5,792 bases of DNA. Source: Deltaproteobacteria bacterium (lineage in GTDB: Bacteria; Myxococcota; Myxococcia; Myxococcales; 40CM-4-68-19). The stretch covers positions 1,293 to 7,084 of the forward strand of contig VBLM01000151.1 in assembly GCA_005879095.1 (NCBI GenBank). Direction: 5' to 3'. Below the pieces are notes generated by a model. That model worked only from the letters and a program-made list of their open reading frames with translations, had not been told where the DNA came from and did no database searches. This document shows, piece after piece, positions 1 through 5,792 of the stretch. Positions within the stretch are counted from its first letter, which is position 1. Every line of letters starts with the position of its first letter. Position numbers and translations under genes: made by a program.

Positions 1-798
1 GAGCTCGATGATCACGTTCGACAAGAGCGAGAGGTCGATCTTCGCCGACTCGGCGGCGTTCTTGATCCGCTGCATCGCGATCGGCGACTGGGTGAGGTCG
101 ATCTTCGTCTCGTTGCGGAACTCCTCCAGCACGTAGTCGATGATGCGGTTGTCGAAATCGACGCCGCCGAGGAACGTGTCGCCCCCGGTGCAGATGACCT
201 CCATCACGTTCCCATGCAGGTGGAGCACGCTGACGTCGAACGTGCCGCCGCCGAGGTCGTACACCAGCACCTTGTGGTCGAAGCCGCGGTTGAGGCCGTA
301 CGCGAGCGCCGCCGCGGTCGGCTCGTTGACGATGCGCTTGACCTTGAAGCCGGCCAGTTTCCCCGCTTCTTTGACGGCGTTACGCTGGTTGTCGTTGTAG
401 TAGGCGGGCACCGAGATGATCGCTTCGGTGATCTCCTGGCCCAGCGTCGCTTCCGCCACGCGCTTGCAGTGCTGCAGGACGAAGGCGCTGATCTGCGGCA
501 GCGAGTAGACCTTGCCCGCCAGCACCACCGCGGCCTCGCCGTTCGGACCCTCGACGATCTCGTACGAGAAGTAGTGCTTGACGCCGTAGATGGTGTTGCG
601 CGGGTTGACCACCATCTGATCTTTCGCGACGTTGCCGACCAACAAGTCTCCCTTGTCGCTCACCGCCACCACGCTGGGCAGGATGAGCGACCCTTTGTCG
701 CTCGGCACGACCCGCGCCACCTTGTTGCGCACGTACGCAACGCAGGTGTTCGTAGTGCCCAGATCGATTCCGAGCAGGATGGGCTTGTCGGGCGGCAT
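1..798 (-). CDS. dnaK: Hsp70-family molecular chaperone DnaK, N-terminal part (cut by window edge)
   Basis: ATP-driven cytoplasmic protein-folding chaperone; only 266 residues of the nucleotide-binding domain are present and the gene continues beyond position 1. Visible Hsp70 landmarks in order: phosphate-1 loop [13 protein letters not shown] (residues 11-23), [10 protein letters not shown] (65-74, whose Lys matches E. coli DnaK Lys70), [10 protein letters not shown] (130-139), [12 protein letters not shown] (157-168), phosphate-2 loop [13 protein letters not shown] (179-191) and [14 protein letters not shown] (205-218). The ATG at 796-798 gives the usual short N-terminus before the first beta strand. 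Oddity: straight after Lys74 the normally invariant RLIGR-F segment is missing, about 16 residues, and the sequence jumps to [10 protein letters not shown]. The gene follows the 190-aa gene after a 66-nt spacer. The divergent loop sequences suggest one of several DnaK paralogues; the symbol is family level only. The family call is secure, the exact role is not. Confidence 0.93.
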   Translation of the reverse strand, partial: MPPDKPILLGIDLGTTNTCVAYVRNKVARVVPSDKGSLILPSVVAVSDKGDLLVGNVAKDQMVVNPRNTIYGVKHYFSYEIVEGPNGEAAVVLAGKVYSLPQISAFVLQHCKRVAEATLGQEITEAIISVPAYYNDNQRNAVKEAGKLAGFKVKRIVNEPTAAALAYGLNRGFDHKVLVYDLGGGTFDVSVLHLHGNVMEVICTGGDTFLGGVDFDNRIIDYVLEEFRNETKIDLTQSPIAMQRIKNAAESAKIDLSLLSNVIIEL

Positions 799-864
799 GG
801 AACTGACCGGATGCTACGGCGCAGCGCGTCCCGGAGGCAAGAAAACCGTCTCTTTCAAGGGCAC
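799..864 (-). promoter_or_regulatory. 66-nt spacer before dnaK with a sigma32-like -35 element (weak candidate promoter)
   Basis: On the minus strand, 859-853 reads CTTGAAA, an exact match to the heat-shock sigma factor RpoH -35 consensus. Fifteen bases later, 837-831 reads CCTCCGG, a poor match to the CCCCATNT -10 element. A start near 825 would give a leader of about 27 nt before the dnaK ATG. The position ahead of an Hsp70 gene makes a heat-shock element plausible, but the -10 is weak and the box could be chance. No CIRCE inverted repeat and no strong Shine-Dalgarno were seen in this spacer; the only G-rich run near the ATG is GGTCAG. Confidence 0.25.
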
Positions 865-1437
865 CTAGGTCCAGGAGACGCGATAGCGCACCACCGCCTC
901 GAAAGGGGTCGATTCGACCACTTCCGGCGCGGTCACCGTACCCGTGGTGCCTGAGGCCTCGAAGGCGAACAGCAGCGACCCGCGCAGGACGTGGAAAGCG
1001 GCCTCGGGCGTGTCCGGGCCGTCGAATCGCGCCAGCACGGTCCCGCCCTTGCCCTCCCGTTCCCAGGAGAAGCTGATCCCGCGCGTCACCAGCGAGAAGA
1101 ACCGGTCGAGGTTCGAGAAGATCGGTTCCGCCGACTGGCCGAGGAACTGGAAGGCGATGCGCAGCACCGGCTGCAGCAGCGACCACCCGAGCGGCCGGGC
1201 GACGGCGAGCCCGCACTCGACGCACACGTCCGCGCTCGTCAGCTTGAGCAGGGCCGCCTCGACCTCGTCGATCGGCGTCGAGGGCAGAAACGACATCGGC
1301 CGCGGAAACTTGTCGATCAGCGCCCGCGTCTGCGGCGACACCGCCGCCCGCACCTGCTCGCGCAGGCCTTTCTCGTCGACGAAGTCGATCAGCGAACGAA
1401 AGAACGTTCCCAGCCCCTGCCGGGGCGCGGTTTCCAT
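865..1437 (-). CDS. 190-aa protein of uncertain family, DUF2378/TIGR02265-like
   Basis: Function unknown. The protein has no signal peptide and no clear membrane segment. It opens with GLGTFFRSLIDFVDEKG (residues 8-24), has two cysteines at 72 and 75 (VCVEC), a hydrophobic helix around 82-100, then SNLDRFFSLVTRGISFSWEREG (108-129), a strand-rich stretch with TVLARFDGP (133-141), a helix AAFHVLRGSLLFAFEASG (146-163) and a final RYRVSW (184-189). This order (helical core, FSNL-type segment, VSF-W strand, helix, closing Y-VSW strand) resembles the myxobacterial DUF2378/TIGR02265 paralogue family, but that is from memory and not firm. The ATG at 1435-1437 is forced: two codons upstream in the same frame lies the helicase stop TAG (1441-1443). 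The 3-nt gap implies translational coupling. No Shine-Dalgarno lies at normal spacing. Reality of the gene is well supported by its low-Arg composition and tight spacing; the family is uncertain. Confidence 0.72.
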   Translation of the reverse strand: METAPRQGLGTFFRSLIDFVDEKGLREQVRAAVSPQTRALIDKFPRPMSFLPSTPIDEVEAALLKLTSADVCVECGLAVARPLGWSLLQPVLRIAFQFLGQSAEPIFSNLDRFFSLVTRGISFSWEREGKGGTVLARFDGPDTPEAAFHVLRGSLLFAFEASGTTGTVTAPEVVESTPFEAVVRYRVSWT

Positions 1438-1440
1438 GTC

Positions 1441-3394
1441 CTATTCTTCGAGCAGGTTCACCTCCGGCGCCAGTTCGATGCTCCATTTCTCGTACGGAGG
1501 AGGACTGGTGGGCAGCTCGTCGAGGAACCGGCTGGGCCGCATCAAGAGCCGCGCCTGGTCGCGCTCCTCCTGCATCATCGGGTAGGTGAGATACAACTCG
1601 TCCTTGGCGCGCGTGACCGCGACGTAGAAAAGCCGGCGCTCCTCTTCCTCGCCGTCCGCCGCCCGCAACGCCGGCGCGCTCGGAAACCGACCGTCGGCCA
1701 GCCAGATGAGAAAAACCGCCCGATATTCAAGACCTTTGGCTTGATGGACGGTGCTGAGCGTCAGCTTCTCGTCGGGCTCGGCGCCCTCGATCACGTCCTC
1801 GGCTTCCAGCGAATCGAGCAGCGTCAGATCGGCGAGAAGCTGCTCGAGCGATTCCGCCTGCAGCGCGTAGTCCGCGAGCTGCAGGACGTCGTCATGCCGG
1901 GCCTGCGCGTTCGAGTAGCGCATTTTCAGAGCCTCGGCGTACCCGGCTTCGTGGAGGACGCAGCGGATCATCTCGCTCGGCTGCGACCGCATCTTGTCCA
2001 GCTTGTGCAACGCAGTGACCAGCGCGGACAGACCCGCGCGCGCTTTCGGCGGCACGAGCTGCTCGAGCCCCGACAGCTTCTGGACGCGCACCTTTTCCCA
2101 CAGCGCGTCCGCGCTCGCCGCGCCGATCCCCGAGACCAGCTTGACGATCCGCTTGAAGCTCAGCTCGTCCTGCGGGTTCTGGATGAACTTGAGGTGCGCG
2201 AGCACATCCTTGATGTGCGCCTGCTCGAAGAAGCGCACGCCGGACCGGATCTCGTACGGGATCATCCGGCGCGAGAGCTCCATCTGCAGCTCGAGCGATT
2301 GATAGTGCGATCGATAGAGGACAGCGATGTCGCCGAGCTTTTCGCCTTCGTCGCGAAGCTCGCACGCCGCCTTCGCGAAAGGCGCGCAGTTCCTTGTGAA
2401 ATTGCTTCCGGTTGCAGCCGATCGAAGCGTTCGCCAGCGCGAGGATGGGCGGCGTGCTGCGGTAGTTCGTCAACAGCTTGAACTGCTGGCAGCCCGGATA
2501 ACGCTCCGGAAAGCGGAGAATATTTTCGAAGTGCGCCCCGCGAAAAGCGTAGATGCTCTGCGCGTCGTCCCCCACGACCAGCACGTTGCCGTGCTGCGCC
2601 CCCATCGCGTCGACGATCTCGCCCTGCAGCCGGTTGGTGTCCTGGTACTCGTCGACCAGCACCGCCGAAAACCGTTTCTGCAACGACTCGCGCGCGAGCG
2701 GGTGATCGACCAGCAGCCGCTTCCAGTTGAGCAAGAGGTCGTCGAAATCCATCGCGTTCATCTGCGCCTTCCGCTCGGCGAACCGGCGCGCCACGCGAAG
2801 AATCTCGTCTTCGAGCGCGACGAACTGGGGCGCCTCGGAAACGATCACGTCCGCCAGCGGCCGCTGCGTGTTGACCGCGCTCGAATAGAGATCGATGAGC
2901 GCGTCCGCCCGCGGAAAGCGGCGCTGACCGACGCCGTAGCCGAGGTCGGCGGTGGCGCTGGCCATCACTTCTTTCGCGTCCTCGCGATCGAGCAGCCCGA
3001 ATCGATCGGCGTACCCGAGCCGCGGCGCGTAGTCGCGCAAGAGCCCGTGCGCGACGTGGTGGAACGTGCCGGATAGCATCTTGCGCGTCTCGATCCGGCA
3101 GAGCGCGGCGACCCGCGCCATCATCTCGCGCGCCGACTTGTTGGTGAACGTGAGCAGCAGGATCTTTTCCGGCGGCGTGCCGGACTCGAGCAGATGCGCG
3201 ACCCGGTACGTCAGCGCCCGCGTCTTGCCCGAGCCCGCGCCGGCCACCACCAGCGTCGGCTGCGGATCGCAGAGCGCGACCGCGCGCTGCTCGTCGGAGA
3301 GATCGCGGTCGTAGTCGACCAGCCCCTTGCGCGGCGGCGCACTCGACTTCAGTTCGTAGCGACGTACGGCGAGCGCGGTTTCCACGCTCGCCAC
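1441..3394 (-). pseudogene. UvrD/PcrA/Rep-type SF1A DNA helicase, broken by a deletion with frameshift
   Basis: ATP-dependent 3'-5' DNA helicase of the kind used in repair and replication restart. The 5' part (from GTG at 3394) carries the Q motif LSDEQRAVA (residues 32-40), Walker A AGAGSGKT (51-58), motif Ia LTFTNKSAREM (81-91), Walker B VDEYQDTN (247-254), motif III GDDAQSIYAFRGA (275-287) and motif IV LLTNYRST (307-314). It remains sensible to HKELRAFREGGVR (333-345) and then becomes Arg-rich nonsense. The 3' part, in another frame, is sensible from CELRDEG (2364-2344) through DIAVLYRSH and FFEQAHIKD to motif V STVHQAKGLEY (about 1767-1732), motif VI RRLFYVAVTRAKDELYL (about 1641-1590) and the stop at 1441. 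Against PcrA, about 21 residues between these points are missing. If the join is real the protein would lose domain 2A/2B function. UvrD, PcrA and Rep cannot be told apart here. An assembly error is an equal alternative. Confidence 0.88.
2357..2385 (-). other. Junction of the helicase deletion/frameshift
   Basis: Downstream of codon LRA (2381-2383) the 5' frame still reads FREGGVR, as expected for this helicase group, while the 3' frame becomes family-like at CELRDEG from 2364. The two frames therefore overlap on GTGCGAG, consistent with a join at a short repeat. The frame offset means that a single deletion would have to be 2 modulo 3 in length, for example about 62 or 65 nt. An imperfect hairpin, CGCCTT-TCGCG-AAGGCG, lies right at the join (2366-2382). 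Confidence 0.7.
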
Positions 3395-3420
3395 GATACT
3401 GAACGCGTGAACAGTGTCAA
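3393..3420 (-). promoter_or_regulatory. Candidate sigma70-like promoter overlapping the helicase start
   Basis: On the minus strand, 3420-3415 is a perfect TTGACA, followed after 16 bases by TATCGT (3398-3393, 4 of 6 matches to TATAAT). The -35 box overlaps the TGA stop of the upstream frame (3417-3419), and the -10 box overlaps the annotated GTG start at 3394. Transcription from it would begin near 3386, so the product would have to start at the next GTG (3385-3383, residue 4) as a leaderless message or further in. The match is good on paper but unproven; co-transcription from upstream across the 22-nt gap is also possible. Confidence 0.3.
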
Positions 3421-4256
3421 GCGTGTTTCAACAAAGTCTCTTTCGCCGGCAGCCGCGAATGCGCCAGCTCGCCCTTGCTCTTGATCAAGAGGATCTCGGC
3501 GAGGATCGAGATGGCGATCTCGCCCGGCGTCTTGTCGCCGAGCTTCAAGCCGATGGGCGCGTGCAGCCGCTCGTCGGCGCGCGGATCGCGGCCGGTGCGG
3601 CGCGCGATGTTGCGCAGGATGACGGCGACTTTCCGCTTGCTGCCGATCAGGCCGACGTAGCGCGCCCGCGTGCCGAGGGCCGCTTCGAGCACGCCTTCGT
3701 CGAGCGCGTGACAGCGAGTGAGGATGACGACGAAATCCGCGGGACCGGGAACGAGGCCGCCCAACGGCTGCGCGCCGAGGTCCTCGCACCGGACTTCGGC
3801 GGCTTTCGGAAAGCGATCGCTGCTCGCGAAGTCCTTGCGGTCGTCGACCACGACGGTGGAGAGACCGATCTCGCCGGCGATCGAGGCGACCCGCTCGCCG
3901 ACGTGACCGGCGTCGAGAAAGACCGTCACCTCGCCGCCGCACTTCATGCCCAGCTCTTCCGAGATCGGTGCACCGGGCGGGATGACTTCGGCCGCGTCGC
4001 CGGCGGTCGTCAGCATGAATCGCCGCTCGCCGGACGCACCCCCTTCGCGCAGGAGCCGGACCGCCTCCTGGATGACGACGGCTTCGAGCGGCCCGCCGCC
4101 GACCGTTCCAGCGATGGAACCATCTGGAGACACGAGCATTTTCGCGCCCGCATCGCGCGGCGCGGACCGCACCGTCGCCGTCACCGTGCAGAGCACGAAC
4201 GGCTCGCGCGCGCCGGTCCTCCGGGCCGCCTCCTGGAACAGTTCGGCGTCCGTCAT
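3417..4256 (-). other. xdhC: XdhC-family (molybdenum cofactor chaperone) portion, 279 aa, possible separate start
   Basis: XdhC-family proteins bind molybdenum cofactor and help its sulfuration and insertion into xanthine-dehydrogenase-type enzymes (established for R. capsulatus XdhC). From the internal ATG the sequence starts as such proteins usually do: MTDAELFQEAAR, FVLCTVTATVRSAPRDAGAKMLV (fusion residues 521-543), GTVGGGPLEA (551-560) and GMKCGGEVTVF (604-614, with the conserved Cys607). A Rossmann part follows: DAGHVG (616-621), VVVDDRKDFAS (636-646), VVILTRCHALDE (677-688), RYVGLIGSKRKV (700-711), HAPIGLKLGDKTPGEIAISILAEI (733-756). Odd: the linker and first Rossmann strand are gone, so GAGHVG became DAGHVG directly after VTVFL. 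No xanthine dehydrogenase, CoxL or MobA gene is in view, so the client is unknown. No Shine-Dalgarno precedes the ATG. The family call is firm; the separate start is inference. Confidence 0.88.
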
Positions 4257-5759
4257 CGGCGAGCCGGCGGCAACCAGCGCGCGTGCAGCCTCGACGCGCT
4301 CTTCCGCGAAATCAAAGGCCTTTTCCGCGCAGTCGCCGCGTCCTTCCTCGATCTGGCGCCGGATCGAGACCGCTTCCGCCTTGGCTTCCGGAATGACCTC
4401 GCCCGCACGTTCGGCGCCACGCAGCGCCGCGCAAAGCTCGCCGAGCCCGGCCGCATCGCCCGCTCGCGCCGCCTCCGCGTGCGCCGCCGCCAGCTCGCGC
4501 GATTGCGCCCGCAAAATCTGAAGTCCGATCTGCTGCAGCGCTTTCTCGCTCTCCAGCCTCGCCGCGAGCCACGCAGCGGGCGCCGAGCGCGGATTCCGCG
4601 AGGCCGCCGAGCGCGCCGACGCCAGCGCCTCATCGCCCCGCCGCAGCGCGAGCTGCAGGACCGCGACCGCCGTCAGCTGCGGCGCGTCGACGGCGATCGG
4701 CGCCAGCGACTGCAGCTCCCTCTCCGCGCGCACGCGGGCCTCGGCGTCCGGCAACGTCTTGAGCAGCGACTCGGCGCCGTCGAGCGCGGCGAGCGCGACC
4801 TGCGCGCGCGGCGAAGCCATCTCCGCCAGCATCCGGTGCAGCCGCGAGCCGTCGAACGCCGCGGCCCACTCGCGCAGCCGCAGAGCGCGCCGCGGAGCCT
4901 CTTCGGGGAGCTCGTCGAGCGTCGCGCGCGGCAGGTACAGCTTGTGGGCGGCCGCCTCCAGCAGCGCGGCGCGACGTGAATCCTTCCGCAAGAACGCCAG
5001 ATCGCGGGCGGCATCGCCGGCGAACGGCCCCGGCCGGCGCGCGAGCTGCGCCAGCTTGCCCTCGTCGAGGAGCGCGGCGGCCCTCTGGTACGCGAGTCGA
5101 TCGGCAGCCGCCGGGTCGCCCAGCTTGCGCAGCGCGGCCTCGTCTTCGAGCAGCTCGGCCTCCTCGCGCAGCGCCTTGTCGAGGTGGGCCTGAGCTTCCC
5201 GGCGGTGCGCGCCATCGAGGTGGTCGTCGAGATATTTCCGCCACGCCGCGGCGTCGCCAGCCGCGCTCCAGTCGGCGTCGTCGAGCGCTTTTTCCGCCTT
5301 GTCGCGGCCCGCAGCGGCGGGGTTCTCGGCCAGCCAGGATCGGAGCGACACCGCCGACCCCGACTGGACGGCCTGCAGGAGCCGCAGCGACGACAGCCGC
5401 GCCCACGCTTCCTGGGCGTGCGCGCCGCGCGACTCGTCGGAAACATACGCGGCGAGCGCCGTCTCCGACCCGTCCTTGTCGGCCTGCGTCCAGCGCAGCC
5501 CTTCGAGGAGCTGCCGCGCTTCCGGCGCGTGCCGCGAGTCCTCGAATTCCTTGAGAAACCGCCGGTACGCGAAGATGGTGTGTGCGGCTCGGGCATTGTC
5601 CCACTCGGCCGCCTCCAGCCGCTCGCGGGCCTCCCGCGCGCGAGGTCCCTTCGCGTCAGCATCGAGCAACGCGCGGTAGGTGTCGCGCGCGCCCGGCTCG
5701 TCCGGCGCCGGCAACGGCGCGGCGCACGCGCAGAGCACGATCATGAAGAGCTTGCGCAC
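3417..5759 (-). CDS. Single 780-aa frame: repeat lipoprotein fused to XdhC-family protein
   Basis: One uninterrupted frame joins two modules that normally live in different compartments: an exported repeat protein (residues 1 to ~501) and a cytoplasmic cofactor chaperone (502-780). The GTG at 5757-5759 is the furthest upstream start possible, because an in-frame TAA lies at 5769-5771; it supplies the basic n-region MRK before a hydrophobic stretch. A second in-frame TAA lies at 5775-5777. Codons stay GC-rich at third positions right across the join, and the competing frames there are Arg/Trp-rich, so the fusion is not obviously a local frameshift. The two modules may still be expressed as separate proteins by use of the internal ATG at 4256, or they may have been two genes whose stop codon was lost. 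The gene precedes the helicase by 22 nt. Confidence 0.72.
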   Translation of the reverse strand: MRKLFMIVLCACAAPLPAPDEPGARDTYRALLDADAKGPRAREARERLEAAEWDNARAAHTIFAYRRFLKEFEDSRHAPEARQLLEGLRWTQADKDGSETALAAYVSDESRGAHAQEAWARLSSLRLLQAVQSGSAVSLRSWLAENPAAAGRDKAEKALDDADWSAAGDAAAWRKYLDDHLDGAHRREAQAHLDKALREEAELLEDEAALRKLGDPAAADRLAYQRAAALLDEGKLAQLARRPGPFAGDAARDLAFLRKDSRRAALLEAAAHKLYLPRATLDELPEEAPRRALRLREWAAAFDGSRLHRMLAEMASPRAQVALAALDGAESLLKTLPDAEARVRAERELQSLAPIAVDAPQLTAVAVLQLALRRGDEALASARSAASRNPRSAPAAWLAARLESEKALQQIGLQILRAQSRELAAAHAEAARAGDAAGLGELCAALRGAERAGEVIPEAKAEAVSIRRQIEEGRGDCAEKAFDFAEERVEAARALVAAGSPMTDAELFQEAARRTGAREPFVLCTVTATVRSAPRDAGAKMLVSPDGSIAGTVGGGPLEAVVIQEAVRLLREGGASGERRFMLTTAGDAAEVIPPGAPISEELGMKCGGEVTVFLDAGHVGERVASIAGEIGLSTVVVDDRKDFASSDRFPKAAEVRCEDLGAQPLGGLVPGPADFVVILTRCHALDEGVLEAALGTRARYVGLIGSKRKVAVILRNIARRTGRDPRADERLHAPIGLKLGDKTPGEIAISILAEILLIKSKGELAHSRLPAKETLLKHA
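4257..5759 (-). other. Putative exported lipoprotein portion with TPR-like/HEAT-like helical repeats (~500 aa)
   Basis: Function not recognised. The N-terminus MRKLFMIVLCACAAP looks like a short lipoprotein signal peptide with Cys12 as the lipidation site (LCAC, unusual in having Cys at -2; Cys10 is an alternative). Residues about 50-195 hold roughly four repeats of 34-37 residues, each with a helix such as FAYRRFLKEFEDSRHAPEAR (63-82) or AAWRKYLDDHLDGAHRREAQ (171-190), and with Trp at 53, 90 and 164 near the repeat starts. This resembles TPR-type periplasmic scaffolds. From about 200 to 500 the chain is almost all Ala/Leu/Arg/Glu helices, with a HEAT-like stretch SPRAQVALAALDG (316-328). No catalytic motif is visible. 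Such proteins are usually membrane-anchored scaffolds for protein interaction, which is inference. Confidence is for an exported helical-repeat protein. Confidence 0.6.
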
Positions 5760-5766
5760 GCCCCGA

Positions 5767-5770
5767 CCTT
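5767..5770 (-). promoter_or_regulatory. Shine-Dalgarno-like AAGG before the GTG start
   Basis: On the minus strand AAGG at 5770-5767 sits 7 nt before the GTG at 5759. This supports that start over the ATG at 5744-5742, which would remove the basic residues of the signal peptide. The site lies in an AT-rich patch (5769-5782) with two in-frame TAA codons, unusual in this GC-rich window. The patch may be an intergenic boundary or part of a promoter, but too little upstream sequence remains to say. Confidence 0.4.
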
Positions 5771-5792
5771 AACATTAGTTAGCGCCGTTCCC

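Noticed and set aside
811..840. Second promoter before dnaK (TTGCCT, 18 bp, TAGCAT)
   Set aside because: Only 3 of 6 and 4 of 6 matches; such pairs are expected by chance.
1458..1465. GGAGGTGA as the ribosome binding site of the 190-aa gene
   Set aside because: It is 20 nt from the ATG, too far, and the helicase stop in the same frame excludes an earlier start.
380..1486. 368-codon minus-strand frame spanning the dnaK start and the 190-aa gene
   Set aside because: It overlaps two better genes in another frame and is composed of Arg/Ala/Gly-rich nonsense.
991..2481. 496-codon open frame on the plus strand
   Set aside because: It lies antisense to the helicase and the 190-aa gene, is Arg/His/Leu-rich and shows no motif; typical of the antisense frame of a GC-rich gene.
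1441..3394. Two independent helicase genes (280 and 500 codons) instead of one broken gene
   Set aside because: The two parts hold complementary, non-repeated motifs (I to IV, then V and VI) of a single SF1A helicase, and the end of the longer frame is nonsense where the shorter one is family-like.
4253..4256. ATGA stop/start overlap at the internal XdhC ATG, as if the upstream gene ended in another frame
   Set aside because: The frame that ends at this TGA is Arg/Trp-rich for over 100 codons upstream, while the fused frame keeps normal codon use to the ATG. The TGA is probably coincidental.
3414..4979. 521-codon open frame on the plus strand
   Set aside because: Antisense to the XdhC and lipoprotein region, dominated by Arg/Asp/Gln runs without family features.
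1..5792. CRISPR array, tRNA, rRNA, insertion sequence, attachment site or defence cassette
   Set aside because: No regularly spaced repeats, RNA-gene signatures, transposase motifs or terminal inverted repeats were seen; the window is almost fully occupied by coding sequence.

Overview
This is a GC-rich bacterial window in which all credible genes lie on the minus strand in one tight array, so it reads from right to left. GC-rich composition, a DnaK paralogue, a UvrD-like helicase with an IRSGVRFFEQAHIKDV-type segment, and a small protein resembling myxobacterial paralogue families (DUF2378/TIGR02265-like) suggest a Myxococcota/deltaproteobacterial genome. That assignment is inference from remembered family features, not from a search.

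Layout in transcription order. (1) 5759-3417: one open frame of 780 codons. Its first ~500 residues read as an exported repeat lipoprotein (lipobox-like signal peptide, W-containing TPR-like repeats, then Ala/Leu-rich helices). Its last 279 residues are a nearly complete XdhC-family molybdenum-cofactor chaperone, beginning at an internal ATG (4256). (2) 3394-1441: an SF1A DNA helicase (UvrD/PcrA/Rep type) with all motifs, split between two frames by a deletion-plus-frameshift near 2357-2385. (3) 1437-865: a 190-aa protein of uncertain family, separated from the helicase stop by 3 nt. (4) 798 to the left edge: the N-terminal 266 residues of a DnaK/Hsp70 homologue, cut by the window edge, preceded by a 66-nt spacer with a sigma32-like -35 box. 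No stretch over 300 bases lacks a gene.

The genes show no single pathway. A cofactor chaperone, a repair or replication helicase and a protein-folding chaperone look like a housekeeping transcription unit rather than a specialised system. I see no mobile element, CRISPR array, tRNA, rRNA or origin.

The most notable signal is a pattern of small losses. All three well-recognised proteins (DnaK, helicase, XdhC) appear to lack a conserved block of about 16-21 residues in their middle, compared with the family as I know it. The losses in DnaK and XdhC are in frame and the one in the helicase is out of frame. Together with the lipoprotein-XdhC fusion, this suggests either recurrent ~50-65-nt deletions in a decaying locus or, at least as likely, a systematic assembly or sequencing artefact. 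I found no convincing new biological system.
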